Assembly (NCBI GenBank): GCA_036417435.1
Contig: CM070918.1
Location: 30,945,523-31,009,522, forward strand
DNA: 64,000 bases
Direction of reading: 5' to 3'
DNA from: Inia geoffrensis
Taxonomy: Eukaryota > Chordata > Mammalia > Artiodactyla > Iniidae
Below the pieces are notes generated by a model. That model was given only the letters and a program-made list of their open reading frames with translations, ran no database searches and was not told the origin of the DNA. A program made the position numbers and the translations under genes. How positions within the stretch are numbered: position 1 is the first letter of the stretch; every line of letters starts with the position of its first letter. Shown in pieces: positions 10,911-22,204 of the stretch.

Positions 10911-11238
10911 TACAGATTTTATGATTCCATTTGTATGAAATATGCAGAACAGGCAAATCTATAGAGACAGAAAGAGGATCAGTGATTGCCATGAGCTAGG
11001 GAGACTTGAAGGGAAATGGAGAGTGACTGCTATAGGGTATATGGGACTTCTCTTTGGGATGATGAAAAATCAATTATAAAAATCTGAATCTAAAATCAAT
11101 TTTAAAATTGATTGTAGAGATGTTTGCCCAACTCTGTGAATATACTAAATATCATTGGACTATAAACTTTAAGTGGATGAGTTGTGTGACATGTGAATTA
11201 TATCAATAAAGCTGTTAAAAAATGGAAAAAAAATTTTT
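10911..11238 (+). mobile_element. Old-type L1 3'UTR piece nested in the L1
   Basis: The segment reads 'gattccatttgtatgaaata', 'tctatagagacagaaag', 'agtgactgctatagggtat' and ends 'atgtgaattatatcaataaagctgttaaa', which is the 3' end of an L1ME/L1MC-type element. ORF1 sequence of the host is interrupted before it and resumes after it ('cccagacaggcaaaagctaaaag'). Flanking words 'acccaagtaagataaaaggc' and 'cccagacaggcaaaagc' are both versions of the same ORF1 site and may be a decayed TSD. Confidence 0.65.
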
Positions 11239-11606
11239 CCCAGACAGGCAAAAGCTAAAAGAGTTCATCATTACTAAACGGACTTTACAAGAAATGTTAA
11301 AGGGATTTCTTTAGACAAACAAACAAACAAAAATACCATAGCTAAAGATATAAAAATTATGAAAGAAAAAATCTATATCTACAATAATTTGTTAAGGGGT
11401 ACACAAAACAAAAGCTGTAAAATATGACATTAAAAATATAAAACATGGTGAGGGAGTAAAATATGTAGTGTTTTTAGTACGAGCTCAAAATTAATGACAT
11501 CGATTTAAAATAGACTGCTATATACATAAGTCATTGTATAAGAAGCTCATTGTAACCACAAACCAAAAACGGATAATAAATACACAACAAAGAGAAAGGA
11601 ATACAA

Positions 11607-11997
11607 TGGGGTTTACTACTCGACCATAAAAAGAATGAAATAATGCCACTTGCAGCAACATGGGTGGACCTAGAGATTATCTTTCTAAGTGAAGTAAGTC
11701 AGACAGAGAAAGACAAATGCCATATGATATCACTTATATGTGGAATCTAAAATATGATACAAATGAGCTTATTTACAAAACAAACAAATTCACAGACATA
11801 GAAAACAAACTTATGGTTACTAAGAGGGAAAAGTGATGCGGAGGGCTAAATTAGGAGTTTGGGTTTAGCAGATAAAAAAGAATATGAAAAAGAATATATA
11901 TATATATATATATATGTATAACTGAATCTCTTTGCTGTACACCAGAAAATAACACAACATTGTAAATCAACTATACTGAAAAACAAGAAAAAGATAG
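11607..11997 (+). mobile_element. 5'-truncated L1 tail nested in the L1 spacer
   Basis: L1 ORF2 end and 3'UTR: 'cgaccataaaaagaatgaaa', 'agtaagtcagacagagaaag', a short (TA)n, then 'tttgctgtacaccagaaaat' and 'gtaaatcaactatactgaa', typical of cetartiodactyl L1. The duplication AGAGAAAGGAATACAA (11591-11606) / AGAGAAAGTAATACAA (11998-12013) has one mismatch. The host L1 inter-ORF spacer continues on both sides. Confidence 0.93.
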
Positions 11998-12099
11998 AGA
12001 GAAAGTAATACAAACATAACACTAAATAAAAGTCATCAAATCACAAGGGAAGAGAACAAGAAAAGAAGAAAGAAACAGAGAGGAACTACAAAAACATCA

Positions 12100-12868
12100 A
12101 GAAAACAATTAGCAAAATGGCAATAAGCAAATAAGTACGTGCCTATCAATAATTACTTTAAATATAAATAGATTAAATGTTCCAATCAAATGACATAGGG
12201 TAGGTGAATAGATAAAATTACAAGATCCAACTATATGCTGCCTATGAGACCACTTCATATCTAAAGACACACATAGACTGAAATTGAGGGGATGGAAAAA
12301 AGTATTTCACAGAAATGGAAATGAAAAGAAAACTGAGTTAACAATACTTATATCAGACAAAATAGAATTTAAAACAAAGGCTGTGTTAAGAGACAAAGAA
12401 CATTACGCAATGGTAAAGGATCAATCCAACAAGAAGATATAACACTTATAAATACATGTTCACCCAACATAGGAGCACTTAAATACATAAAGCAAATATT
12501 AGCAGACATGAAGGGAGAAATAGACAGTAATATAATAATAGCAGGAGATGTTCACACCCTACTTTCATCAACGGATAAATCATCCAGACAGAAAATCAGT
12601 AAAGAATCATTGACCTTAAATGACACATTACATCATATGGCCTTAATAGTTATATATAGAATATTCCATTCAAAAACAGCAGAATACACATTGTTTTCAA
12701 ATGCACATGAAAAATTCTCCAGGATAAATCACATATTAAGCCACAAAACAAGTCTTAATAAATGTAAGAATGGCAGCATATCAAGCATCTTTTCCAACCT
12801 CAGATGTATGAGACTAGAAATCAACTACAAGGAAAAAACTGGAAAAAGCACAAGCACATGGAGGCTTT
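12100..12868 (+). pseudogene. L1 ORF2p endonuclease-domain remnant, C-terminally lost
   Basis: ORF2p is the L1 endonuclease/reverse transcriptase that cuts target DNA and copies L1 RNA. Only the APE-like endonuclease region survives. The clearest block (12508-12868) reads 'NIIIAGDVHTLLSSTDKSSR', 'LNDTLHHMALIVIYR', 'EYTLFSNAHEKFSRINHIL' and ends at 'TSTWRL'. In active L1s the first block is GDFN-like and the later one has SRIDH-like; here they read GDVH and SRINH, so catalytic positions are altered. Upstream there are stops and shifts. It is a dead fragment. Confidence 0.85.
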
Positions 12869-13171
12869 CTTTCCTTCAGTGAGCTGGATAAAAATGTCCT
12901 TCTTTCCCCACTTATTATAGAGGTCTCCTTCCTGACTTGGGCTCTAGCTTGTTTTTATTATCATCAACTCTTTCTGTAAAGTGTTTTGAGAGTAGGAGAA
13001 ATTAGCCCTCCATGATATAAGCCTATGAATGTAGCATAAATGGCACTGTGTGGCAAAATTTTGAGTTGACAGAGGATAAGAATACAGTTTATGGTGCCCC
13101 AGGGAACTTTCAGAGCACTCTGAAAATAGCTCCAGAAAGTCAACAGAGGTGAAATTTAAAAAAAATTTTTA
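12869..13171. other. Unique non-coding sequence
   Basis: No gene or repeat recognised between the L1 breakpoint and the next SINE. Confidence 0.4.
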
Positions 13172-13179
13172 AGATCTTT

Positions 13180-13303
13180 CTTATTTTATTTTTTCACTGC
13201 ACCATGTGGCATGTGGGATCTTAGTTCCCTGACCGTGGATCGAACCCGTGCTACCTGCAGTGGAAGCTCGGGGTCCTAACCACTGGACCACCAGGGAAGT
13301 CCC
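13180..13303 (-). mobile_element. Short older tRNA-Glu SINE (CHR-1/Bov-tA-like)
   Basis: Antisense, only about 124 bp: 'gcatgtgggatcttagttcc', 'gatcgaacccgtgctacct', 'ccaccagggaagtccc'. The 8-bp repeat AGATCTTT flanks it (13172-13179 and 13304-13311). It lacks the 3' part seen in the 200-bp copies, so it belongs to a different, older subfamily. Confidence 0.9.
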
Positions 13304-13334
13304 AGATCTTTTTTTAAAAAAGGATAACCTCCAC

Positions 13335-13515
13335 TGATTGTCAGGCTCTGGTTTACATGTGCTATGTCATTTAATCCTCAAACAACAATGTGAGGGGGGC
13401 TATGGTTATCCTTATTTTACTGATGAAGAAACTGAGGTTCAGAAAACTTAAGCATTTGTCCAAGGTCACGCAACAGGGAAAGTGGTGACGCAGGAGCTAG
13501 AACATAGGGCATGCC
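13335..13515 (-). repeat. MIR SINE
   Basis: Antisense MIR: 'gtcatttaatcctcaaac', 'ttttactgatgaagaaactg', 'aggttcagaaaac' and 'ccaaggtcacgcaac'. Well preserved for the family. Confidence 0.85.
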
Positions 13516-13622
13516 CCTCTAATGGCCACCCTTTCTAGGACATTTCCCATATCACTTGGGGGCCTCTTCGGCCTTGGAAGGTCCTCCTTGCACACAGGGA
13601 AGCCACTGATACGAGTCCCCTG

Positions 13623-14042
13623 GTGTATTAGTTCCTTGTGGCTGCTATAACAAATTTCCAACAGACTTGGTTGCTAAAACAATAGAAATTTATTCTCTCA
13701 CAGTTCTGGATGCCAGAGCCCCAGATCAGTCTTACTGGACCAAAGTCAAGGTGTCAGCAGGGCTATGGCCCTTCCAGAGGCTCTAGGGGAGAATCTGTTC
13801 CTTGCCTCTTCTGGCTTCTGGTGGCTGCCAGCATTCCTTGGCTTGTGGCCTCATCACACCAATCCCTCTGCCTTTCTTTTATAAGGATACTTGTGATTTC
13901 ACTTAGGGGCCATTTGAATAATCCAGGATAAGGTCCTTAGTTATATCTAGAAAGACCCTTTTCCAAATAAGGTAACATTTACTGTTTTCAGGAGTTAGAA
14001 CCCAGTGCCTCTGGGGGTTATTATCCAGCCTGCTACATATGG
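13623..14042 (-). mobile_element. MLT1B/C-like LTR (MaLR)
   Basis: Antisense MLT1: 'tggctgctataacaaattt', 'tttattctctcacagttctg', 'gaggctctaggggagaatct', 'ttataaggatacttgtgat' and 'aataatccaggataaggtcc'. Solitary diverged LTR. Confidence 0.85.
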
Positions 14043-15104
14043 TCCTATTGTATAAGGCGGCATGCCCTGGTTCACAATTCTGGTAAGCAGCCAGAATCCA
14101 TAATGCGGGCCCCCCTCTGTCCCACAGCATCCCTTTGGGTCAACCAGAGCATAACTGGGCTGAGGACCAGGTGTGCATTTAAACCCAGCATGACATAATG
14201 TTTATCTGAAGGTAATTCTGCCTCTGAATTATTAGCAAATGTTCCTCACATTTTCCCACCTCTCTTTTTAGGATTCAGAGCCAATTTGTAATAAGCAAGA
14301 GCAGTCTGACCCAGATGAAAAGATACAATTAGTCTGTCTGCATGGTAAACCTAAAATGTACTACTTACAGCAAGTTATTGTTTATTTTTGACAAAAGGAG
14401 ATGTCCTGGAAGAACAATAAAGCCCCCAGCACTGATAAGAACCTTGTAATTGACTCAAAACACTATGGTGCAGAGAGATGGAACAGCCCCTCAGAACCTG
14501 CGAGGTTGCAGTATGTCCTGCTCTTGCAGGCATAAGAAGGGACCCCCAGGAGAGGAGGTGACCTCCATCACTGCATAGAAGAGAAGGGACTGCCAGGCAA
14601 GGCTGGGGAAGTCCCTGATTTGCCTTTCCCCTTGGAACTGCTAAAGGCTGCCTCCCTGGAAACACGTGCCCAGTGGGGCTGCCAAGTATTTGGGGGCCTC
14701 CCTGAATTGTAGACAGAAGTCCCACTGACTCAGGCGACCAGCTCTCCTCAACTGGCAGTGGGAGGGGGCAATCTTGGAACATGAGTGCCAGCTAGTGAGT
14801 TCTTGAGTCATGTCTGTCTCACAAGCTTTGGGCTGGAAATCTGGAAATCTTGGCTATCATCTTGAGGATACTGGCACACTTGATGGGGCTGGATATCAGC
14901 CATCTCCTCAGCCCCACCTTCTTTCCTTTTATAGGACCTGGCCTCAGCCTCAGCCACAGAGTGGAGCTAGGAAACCACCCCCAGAGCAGCTGTGTATTCT
15001 GGGCGAGCTCCTGGGGATCACCCCATTTAAGTCCCATGCCACAGTGTGGGTAGGAATTCTATAAGAAGAGTACTACTCTTTTTTCTAGATCAGGAAACTG
15101 GGGT
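14043..15104. other. Unique non-coding sequence
   Basis: No gene or named repeat. The minus-strand frame at 14375-14782 (135 codons) is serine/proline-rich with no domain, and no splice or start context distinguishes it from chance. Confidence 0.4.
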
Positions 15105-15550
15105 GTGATGGGCTGAATTGTGTCTCCCCTCAAATTCATGTGTTGAAGTCCTAGCCCCCAGGACCACAAATGTGACCTCATTTAGAAATAGGGTATTTAT
15201 AGAGGTAATCAAGTTAAAATGAAATCATTAGGGCGGACCCTAATCCAATAAGACTGGTGTTCTTATAAAAATGAGAAATTTGGAGACAGAAGTGCACACA
15301 GGGAGAACAAACATCATGTGAAGATGAAGACAGAGATCGGGGTGATGATTCTGCAAGTGAAGGAACATCAAAGATGGCCAGCAGCCCATCAGAAGCTAGG
15401 GGGAGGCATGGAACAGGTTCTTCCTCAGCCCTCAGAAGGAACCTTGATCTTGGATTTCTAGTCTCTAGAACTTTGAGGCAGTAAATTCCTGCTTTTAAAG
15501 CCATCCAGTTTGTGGAACTTTGTTATGGCAGCCCTAGCAAACTAATACAC
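15105..15550 (+). mobile_element. MLT1A-like LTR (MaLR)
   Basis: Sense LTR in good order: 'gatgggctgaattgtgtct', 'aattcatgtgttgaagtcct', 'cggaccctaatccaataag', 'ggtgttcttataaaaatgag', 'atggccagcagcccatcagaag', and the end 'ggcagccctagcaaactaat'. It is better preserved than the copy at 1028-1395 and essentially full length. Confidence 0.9.
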
Positions 15551-16680
15551 AGAGCTTAGAGAAGTGACTTTCTGGGGCAGACATGGCTAATTGTCTGACC
15601 TCCAGTTGTTCCCAACACTTTTTTATTTGTTGCTTCCACCATGAGGACCAGAGAAGCAAAACACCTGTGTTGCCAGGCTCTCTTGCGTTAGAAGCATCCA
15701 CAGCCTTTGGTCTGACCAATGAGACCTGAGTAGTTTTGGCGTTTCTGGGAAAGGTTTTGCTCTCTTGATAAAAGAGACAGACAAGACTTATCCCATCCCT
15801 CCCTTCATCACTTCATCTGCTCACAGGTGTGCTGCCCAGCACTGCAGTGGCCAGCTTGCAAAATGAAGACGAGGCTCAAAGAGCTTCAGAGTTCCTGGGT
15901 CTCTTATGGTTGAACCACAAGAGCTGGATTTCTTCTTATGAAGGAAAAATGAACCCCAGTTTCTTCAAGCCACTGCAGGCATATTTTATGCTGCTTCCTG
16001 CCTAGCTCATTCCCAGCTGTTCCAATATCCCAGGTTATCCTGCTGGTGAGTTTCAGGGCTCTGGTTAGATCCAGTTCATCCTGGCTGCAGTGCCTGCAGT
16101 GTGAAGACTCCGACTCTGGACAAAGTTGGGCCATGTATCCTAGAGCTGAATGGCTTCATCTCTGTCTCCCTGAGGGCTCCCAGGGAAGGTGAGGGTGGTG
16201 GGGGGATGCAGCAGCTGCCCAGCACTATAAACAGAAGAGGAGACGGAAACCACAAGCACACAGTGCATGGGAGCAGAGTAGAGTTGAGAGAGCTACAAGA
16301 TGCCTTACAGAGCCCCATTCATTCTCATCCAACTTTGCTTTCAGGCCCAGGATCAAGCTGCACTGCCTTTTAACTCCTTAGTGGACCGGGGAGGAGGGAC
16401 AGCCAGCTGCTGGGAGGGGACTAGAGCTTTCTGGGAGGAAGGCCGTATTCCAGGCAGGGCAGAGTATCACGGTGAATGTCCATACAGTGAAACTAGACAG
16501 GATCTAGGCTGTAGCTTTTTCTTGCTTCTGCTCCCTCAAACCCTCGAGCTCCTCCATTTATGTTTCCTATATCTCTCTGTGGTGCCAAATACAAAGTCTT
16601 CTATACAGTAGGTACTCAGCATGTGACTGTCTAAACATATAAAAATGGGGACCTGGCCTGTCGCAATTACTCTGATCATC
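15551..16680. other. Unique non-coding sequence
   Basis: No gene, RNA or named repeat. A GGT/GGGG-rich tract lies at about 16186-16206. Confidence 0.4.
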
Positions 16681-16684
16681 CTAT

Positions 16685-16955
16685 AACATAGGACCAAGTT
16701 TTGGCTAGTTCTTTCAGCTGGATCTCACCCAGAGACCACAGTGATTGGCTCAAGGGCAGACATGTGACTCCAACCAAGCCAATAGGAAGTCTTCCCTAGG
16801 ATTTTATAAATTAGAGCAGGGAAGGAAGTACTTCACTTCTCTGGCAATGAGGTATTAAGAATGTGAGACCCTGGCCACTCAAGCCCATGATGCCTGGAGT
16901 ATGAAGAAAGGGCCTGGGCAGTATGATATGTTCTGGTCCAACCTGCCTACAAGCC
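16685..16955. repeat. Unresolved ancient interspersed repeat
   Basis: Phrases such as 'ggctcaagggcagacatgtg' and 'aaccaagccaataggaagtc' are of a type I know from an old dispersed mammalian repeat, but I cannot name the family. A second, looser member appears at 24610-24950. Confidence 0.4.
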
Positions 16956-17144
16956 ATTCCCCAAACATGAATTGGACTAGAATCATAGCATGATCATAAT
17001 AGTAGTTACCAGTTATTGAGTATTTAAGGTGGGTCAGTCTGTGCTTAAGGCACCCTCGTTCTCGACTTGAAGGTGGGCTGTCTTTTCACTGACCTCCCAG
17101 GACACCATGCTTGCCCTTCTTTGACAGCAATCCCCACACCCTGT

Positions 17145-17240
17145 GCTGAATCTTTGGTACACAATCATTTGCTGAGTACTTGTCAGGATGGAAGACACTG
17201 CACTTGGCACTGAAGAGGGACATAGAAAATCACACATGGC
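17145..17240 (-). repeat. L2 LINE scrap
   Basis: Antisense L2 words 'atcatttgctgagtacttg' and 'cacttggcactgaagaggg'. About 90 bp only. Confidence 0.4.
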
Positions 17241-17274
17241 TTCATATTAGATTAGAGTGTAAGTGTGCTTATTG

Positions 17275-17600
17275 CTGTATTAGGCAAGTTTATGCTGAAA
17301 CAACTTGAAGCAAACAACCTGACGTTTTTAGGGTGTTATAACCATAAGCGTTTATTTCTTGCTCACATTTCACATCCATGTTGAGGGGGTCTAGGACTCT
17401 CCTCCACAAGGCCTTTACTCTGGCTAATGAAGCACCAGTGTGGCAGAAGAAAAAGAAAGCATGACACAGACTCTTGAATTTTCTACTTGGGAGTGGCCGA
17501 TCACCCATGCTCACATTTCATTGGGTAAAACAAGCCATATGGCCATGCCTGAGTTCAGCAGAAGAGGAAAGGAACCTCCTTCCAAGGGATGAATACCAAA
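17275..17600. repeat. Unresolved ancient interspersed repeat
   Basis: Words such as 'gtttatttcttgctcacat', 'gctcacatttcattgggt' and 'aagccatatggccatgcct' recur widely in mammalian genomes; I cannot assign the family. The segment at 40360-40560 looks like another member. Confidence 0.45.
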
Positions 17601-17604
17601 GCTT

Positions 17605-17890
17605 TATGATCAGTGCATTGTCTACCAGCCCTCCATGATGGCCAGCCTGGAGATTTGCACCTAGTAAGTACTGAAGGATTGCTTGCACTGTTTCCTTCCT
17701 GCCATTTATCACACTTGTCATAAATACTCAGGAATTATCTGTTGAATGTCTGTTTCACCCACTGGACTAGAAATGGCCTTGGGTAGAGTCTGCTCTGTGT
17801 CTGCTTAATTGCTGTAACCCAGCACTTAGTCAAATACCTGATACATACGGTACAATGAATGCTTGGTCATGAATACATGAATGAATAAGG
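17605..17890 (+). mobile_element. L2 LINE 3' fragment
   Basis: Sense L2 end: 'ccagcacttagtcaaatacc', 'tgatacatacggtacaat', ending in 'atgaatacatgaatgaataa'. The GAAT-rich terminus is typical of L2. Confidence 0.55.
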
Positions 17891-18985
17891 AAAGCAACCA
17901 TGATGGAATTGACACCTGCTTCCTTTATGTGCTATTCCAATGCTCAGTGTATATCAGGCCCTCTGCTAGGGTCAGGGCTGGCGAGGTAGACTGAACCTCA
18001 CTGCCCTGCGCTCCTCCTGCAGCTGGTGGCTGAGCAGGGTCTCATCCAGTCTGTCCCGCATCTGAAAGTCAGGAGGTTGGACTACACCCAATACACTTAA
18101 CCTCGGAATGTTTGGGTCAAATGGTAACTTACATGAAACACCAGTAGAATATATCGAACCATATGAATTATCAGTGAACTGCTTCTGACCATCAAAATCG
18201 ACAATGTCATATGATTCAACCTAATATGAAACAGATGAGACTAGCTCTGTTTGAAACTGGGATCCCACCTCTTCAGTGTTTCCCCATCCTTACGGCACTC
18301 ACATTCACAGAGTCCTTGTGTGAAAGTCTCTGGATGAAATGATGTCCACGTCCTAAAATTCCAAGTCTAATTCCAAGCGCTTGTGTTGGACTCTTAGGCA
18401 CTGAAACACATGGACCAGGTACATCTGAGGGCAAGTCCCCCTCCGCCAAAGCTGACCCTGGGACCTGCCACATCTGGGAGTCCTAAAGGCGGTCCCAGGC
18501 CCTGAACTACTGCCTGCATGCAATGTCTTCTACATGGCCTGTGTGCTGTGGCACTGATTCCTTGGCTAACTGGATGAGAACTTGTGGTACGTTTCTTTAC
18601 ACGACTCTTCCATGCATCTCTGTCAATGCCGGTTTACATTCTGGGATTGAACTAATTTGTTTCCCGTTTGCTCCTGGCTGCAAACTTCAGGCAGCTCAGT
18701 TTTGCTGCCCTGTGTCTGCAGCTTGGTCACCCCCTCTTTTCCATCCCCATCCCCAGCTAACCACATCTGAGAGCCACGATGATTAGCAGGCTCCGTGTGA
18801 TGTGATTCTGGCATTGTAGTCTGAACACTCCTGTTACCGTTGAGAGGTAGGGTGTGGAGAGTGAAGGCTCCGAGGATGCATGAAAGAAGAGGGGGGAAGA
18901 CTGTGTCTTCAGGGCACAGCTTGAGTGCTGCCCAGCTCTGAACACTCTGACTCTGACAGCTAGCAAGTAAGAATAATCATGGTGA
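17891..18985. other. Unique non-coding sequence
   Basis: No gene, RNA or named repeat seen. Confidence 0.4.
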
Positions 18986-18989
18986 CGAT

Positions 18990-19200
18990 GCTGAGTGCAG
19001 TTAATGTTTACTGAGAATTAAGCCCCCAGAACTGTGCTACTCCGGTTCATGCATTTCAGAATATCCTCTTTACTACCCTAGGTCCCTATGAGATATCATT
19101 ATTATGCCCATTTCACAGATGGAGAAATCAAGACCCAAGGTGTGAAATAATGAGCCCAATGTCACCCATTAGGACTAAAGCTTCAAAACCTGTGTCTGAC
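18990..19200 (-). repeat. MIR SINE
   Basis: Antisense MIR: 'ttaatgtttactgagaatta', 'atcattattatgcccattt', 'cacagatggagaaatcaag' and 'agcccaatgtcacc'. Confidence 0.75.
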
Positions 19201-19286
19201 TCAAGAATTTATGTCCTCAATAACTCCTTCATATGGCCTCCCCAAATCTTGATGCTTCTACGTGGCTACTTAAAAACAAACATTTT

Positions 19287-19502
19287 GGGCTTCCCTGGTG
19301 GCGCAGTGGTTGAGAGTCCACCTGCGGATGCAGGGGACGCAGGTTCGTGACCCGGCCTGGGAGGATCCCACATGCCGCGGAGCGGCTGGGCCCGTGAGCT
19401 GTGGCCACTGGGCCTGCGCGTCCAGAGCCTGTGCTCCGCGACGGGAGGGGCCACGACAGTGAGAGGCCTGCGTACTGCAAAAAAACAAACAAACAAACAA
19501 AC
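19287..19502 (+). mobile_element. CHR-type SINE with a perfect TSD
   Basis: Sense copy with head GGGCTTCCCTGGTGGCGCAG and an (AAAC)n-modified tail. The exact 14-mer AAAACAAACATTTT lies at 19273-19286 and 19503-19516. The tail (CAAA repeats) resembles the target, so the tail/TSD limit is uncertain by a few bases. Confidence 0.96.
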
Positions 19503-19516
19503 AAAACAAACATTTT

Positions 19517-19880
19517 CCCAAGTGTAAACAGCACCATAGCCTGAAAATGGTGGGGATGAGGTGTGGATTTCTAGAAACCCGAGCAGGGAGGCACCTTTGG
19601 GAGGGGGACTTGCAGTTTTCTGGGTGTATCTACATGGTGTGTTTCAATTTTAAAGTGACAAAATAGGAAGATGTTTCCCTGGGGCTTCCCCAAGTGCCTA
19701 GATATTGGCTGACAAGGGGGCCAGTTTTCTCACTGACATTCTTTGCCTCAGTAAAGTAATTTCAACTGTAAGAATATTTATTTTTAACTGCCCATGGGGC
19801 TCTCTACAAATGATTTTCACGTTGAGTAAGAAAAATTGGAACCTCTAAGCATTTTTATTTTTCCAGAATTGGCCTGCAAA
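19517..19880. other. Unique non-coding sequence
   Basis: No gene or repeat recognised. Confidence 0.4.
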
Positions 19881-19884
19881 ACAT

Positions 19885-20596
19885 CTGGCTAATATCTTCT
19901 AAAGCTGAACGTATGCATATTCTGTGACCCAGCAATTCCACTCATGGGTAAATATTGGATAGAAATGAGCACATATCAAAGATGAGGGCTTCCCTGGTGG
20001 CACAGTGGTTGAGAGTCCGCCTGCCGATGCAGGGGACACGGGTTTGTGCCCTGGTCTGGGAGGATCCCACATGCCGCGGAGCGGCTGGGCCCATGAGCCA
20101 TGGCCACTGAGCCTGCGCGTCTGGAGCCTGTGCTCCGCAATGGGAGAGACCACAACAGTGAGAGGCCCTCGTACCGCAAAAAAAAAAAAAAATAAATAAA
20201 ATAAAAAAGAATGCTCAGAGCAGTACTTACAGTCCCAAACCGGAGACAATCCAAGGCTCAGATCTGATAAGTCAAATTATGGTCTAGTCACACAGTGACC
20301 AGTACACGGCAACGAGAAGGAGAAAATTTCAGCAAATTTTGATAAATTTCATACCCAGGGGCATGGAAGAACCATTAGGTTCACTGCACATAGAAAAGTC
20401 CCTCCTATATGACTTGATACTTACAAAGTTCTAAAACAGGTGAAACTAGCATCTGGTGTTAGGAGTCAGGATTTTTTGGGAGGGTAGTGACTGGGATGGG
20501 GTGCAAGCAAGCCTCTGGGATACTGGCTTCACTGGGGCAATCACAATATGTTTGCATCTTTTTCCGTATATGTTATACTTTAATAAAAATCTTGCC
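19885..20596 (+). mobile_element. L1M LINE 3' fragment, split by a SINE
   Basis: Upstream part: 'ctgtgacccagcaattccac', 'tcatgggtaaatattgga'. After the SINE: 'ctggtgttaggagtcagga', 'gggtagtgactgggatgggg', ending 'atatgttatactttaataaaa'. This is the ORF2 end and 3'UTR of an old L1 (L1ME/L1MC type). Coding potential is gone. Confidence 0.75.
19986..20208 (+). mobile_element. CHR-type SINE
   Basis: Sense, full-length copy with tail (A)n(TAAA)n. It lies within the L1M fragment. The TSD is weak: AAAGATG before against AAGAATG after. Confidence 0.95.
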
Positions 20597-22204
20597 TTAA
20601 AAAAGGCTGTTGCCTTCAGCTGAACTTGAACCTTCTCTTTCTGGACAGCTCACCAGAGATACAGTGGGGTGGGACCCAGGCAAGCTTCATTATCTCCACC
20701 CAGAGTTCCTATTTTGGTACCAAGTCCCTTATCTGCTACCTCAGTGTTATCAAATTGAGGGGTGCCACCAATCTGGAAGCAAGTGGGTTGTACAATTAAT
20801 TTAGTGAGTCTTGACCAGCATTTTAAAAGACAAAATATAATATCTTATGACATAATATAACAGCAATATCAGACTGAAATAGGTAGTAAGGATAAGTGTT
20901 ATGTGATGACAAGAAACTACTTTTTTAAAGTTATATACATGTGTATATGCTGGATTGACACACACAAAAAAAGTGTTTTTCTTACTATAAGTTTAGGTTC
21001 AAAAGTTGAAAGTTTGCAGATTTCTCTCCAAAGCGGCAGGTCATGGGTTTGCTGTTGGGAATCATATTATGTGGAATTTTATTCTCTAGAGCCCAGGGGT
21101 GGGAGCCAGGGGCCCTCTCATCTGGTTTTCCTCTTACCTGTGTGGGGAACCCAGGTGAGAGCGGTGCTCATCCCTGAGAGGATTAGAGAGGAGTGACACG
21201 TACCCTAAGCCATCCGGAAGAGGAAAATGCTTTTCTCCTCTCTGTGGTGGTCTGGGTCTTGATAATGCCCAGTGCCCACTCTGAGGTCCCAGATTTGTCC
21301 CACATTTCTGAATCCCTCTGGAGGCCCCTGGCTGCGGGAGTCCAGGCATGACCCCAAAGGACACCCCATGGGACTGGCCCTCAGATTCTCTACTCCCTTG
21401 GCTGTGGCTTTGTTGAACCTGAAAGGCGAGCTGCTATCTTCACACGGCCATCCTGCTGCCCAGGCTGGCCATGTATTTCCTCCACTGGTGGCCCTTTAAG
21501 GAGATGGGGCCATGCAGTGAACCCTGGAGGGTGTAGCTCTGCCTTGCACGGTCCCTCTTGGACTTTGGGCTAGCCACGTGCACCATCTCTTTCTCCCACA
21601 TGCAGGGAACAGATGCTCTTGACACCCACGATCCTGGCCCTGAGTTCCCCGCAGTGCGCACTCTCTCTTCAGCTGCCTGGACTTATTTTCTTTACTGACG
21701 AGGGCATCTATGGTAGCACAGAGCTTGCTCTGCCCTACACAAGCAGGGGCAACCCAGAAGGATGGGGGAGTTACCAACTTGGGGACAACCACCAACACAT
21801 TGGGGATGGTTGCCAGTGGATAAATGCCCCAGCCTCCTGTTCTCCTGGGGGACAATTCTGAGGTGGGCTCGGCACTGGAAATCTCCAGTAGAAAGCGCCC
21901 CAGTCTCTCATTTGTGGTAAGTTGCTCATTGATGCACCTTTAATTATCTTTCTTCTCTTCTCTGCCTTGCCTCTTCTTCTTCCCCTCCTTTCCTGTGCTT
22001 CTTGGGATCGCCAGGTCTCTCTCCTCCACCAAGTCCTTTGATGGTTGGCCATCATCCCAGTAGTAATAATTGACTCTAACCTGGCACTTAACATTTTTAA
22101 AGTCTCTGCATGTTCAGGGTTATAATTGTCCAGACAATTTTTGCATTGTCTGACCTGGAAAAACTGGACAAGTGGAAGCAACTACAGAGAAGGAGAAGAA
22201 TGTC
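20597..22204. other. Unique non-coding sequence
   Basis: About 1.6 kb without a recognised gene or repeat, mostly of moderate GC. Open frames at 21496-21855 (minus) and 21613-21861 (plus) overlap and contradict each other, with no family resemblance. Confidence 0.4.

Larger units (their letters stand above)
8774..12868 (+). mobile_element. Sense L1 LINE, 3'-truncated, with three nested insertions
   Basis: The L1 promoter end is visible as 'gagacaagatggtggagtag' at about 8774, followed by a 5'UTR of about 1.1 kb, ORF1 remnants from 9915, the inter-ORF spacer, and ORF2 endonuclease sequence up to the 'TWRL' residues at about 12868. There homology stops abruptly, so all of the reverse transcriptase and the 3'UTR are missing. 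The loss is at the 3' side, the opposite of normal 5' truncation, and points to a later deletion. Guests: SINE 10624-10835, an old L1-type tail at about 10911-11238, and a young L1 tail at 11607-11997. Confidence 0.9.

Noticed and set aside
19986..20208. tRNA gene suggested by the B-box-like GGTTTGTGCCC and tRNA-Glu-like head
   Set aside because: It belongs to a SINE. There is no complete cloverleaf or independent tRNA gene context.
21120..21180. Back-to-back donor-like sites (CAG|GTGAGA on plus, CAG|GTAAGAGG on minus)
   Set aside because: Neither has a convincing upstream acceptor with an open segment in phase; single donor-like words are common by chance.
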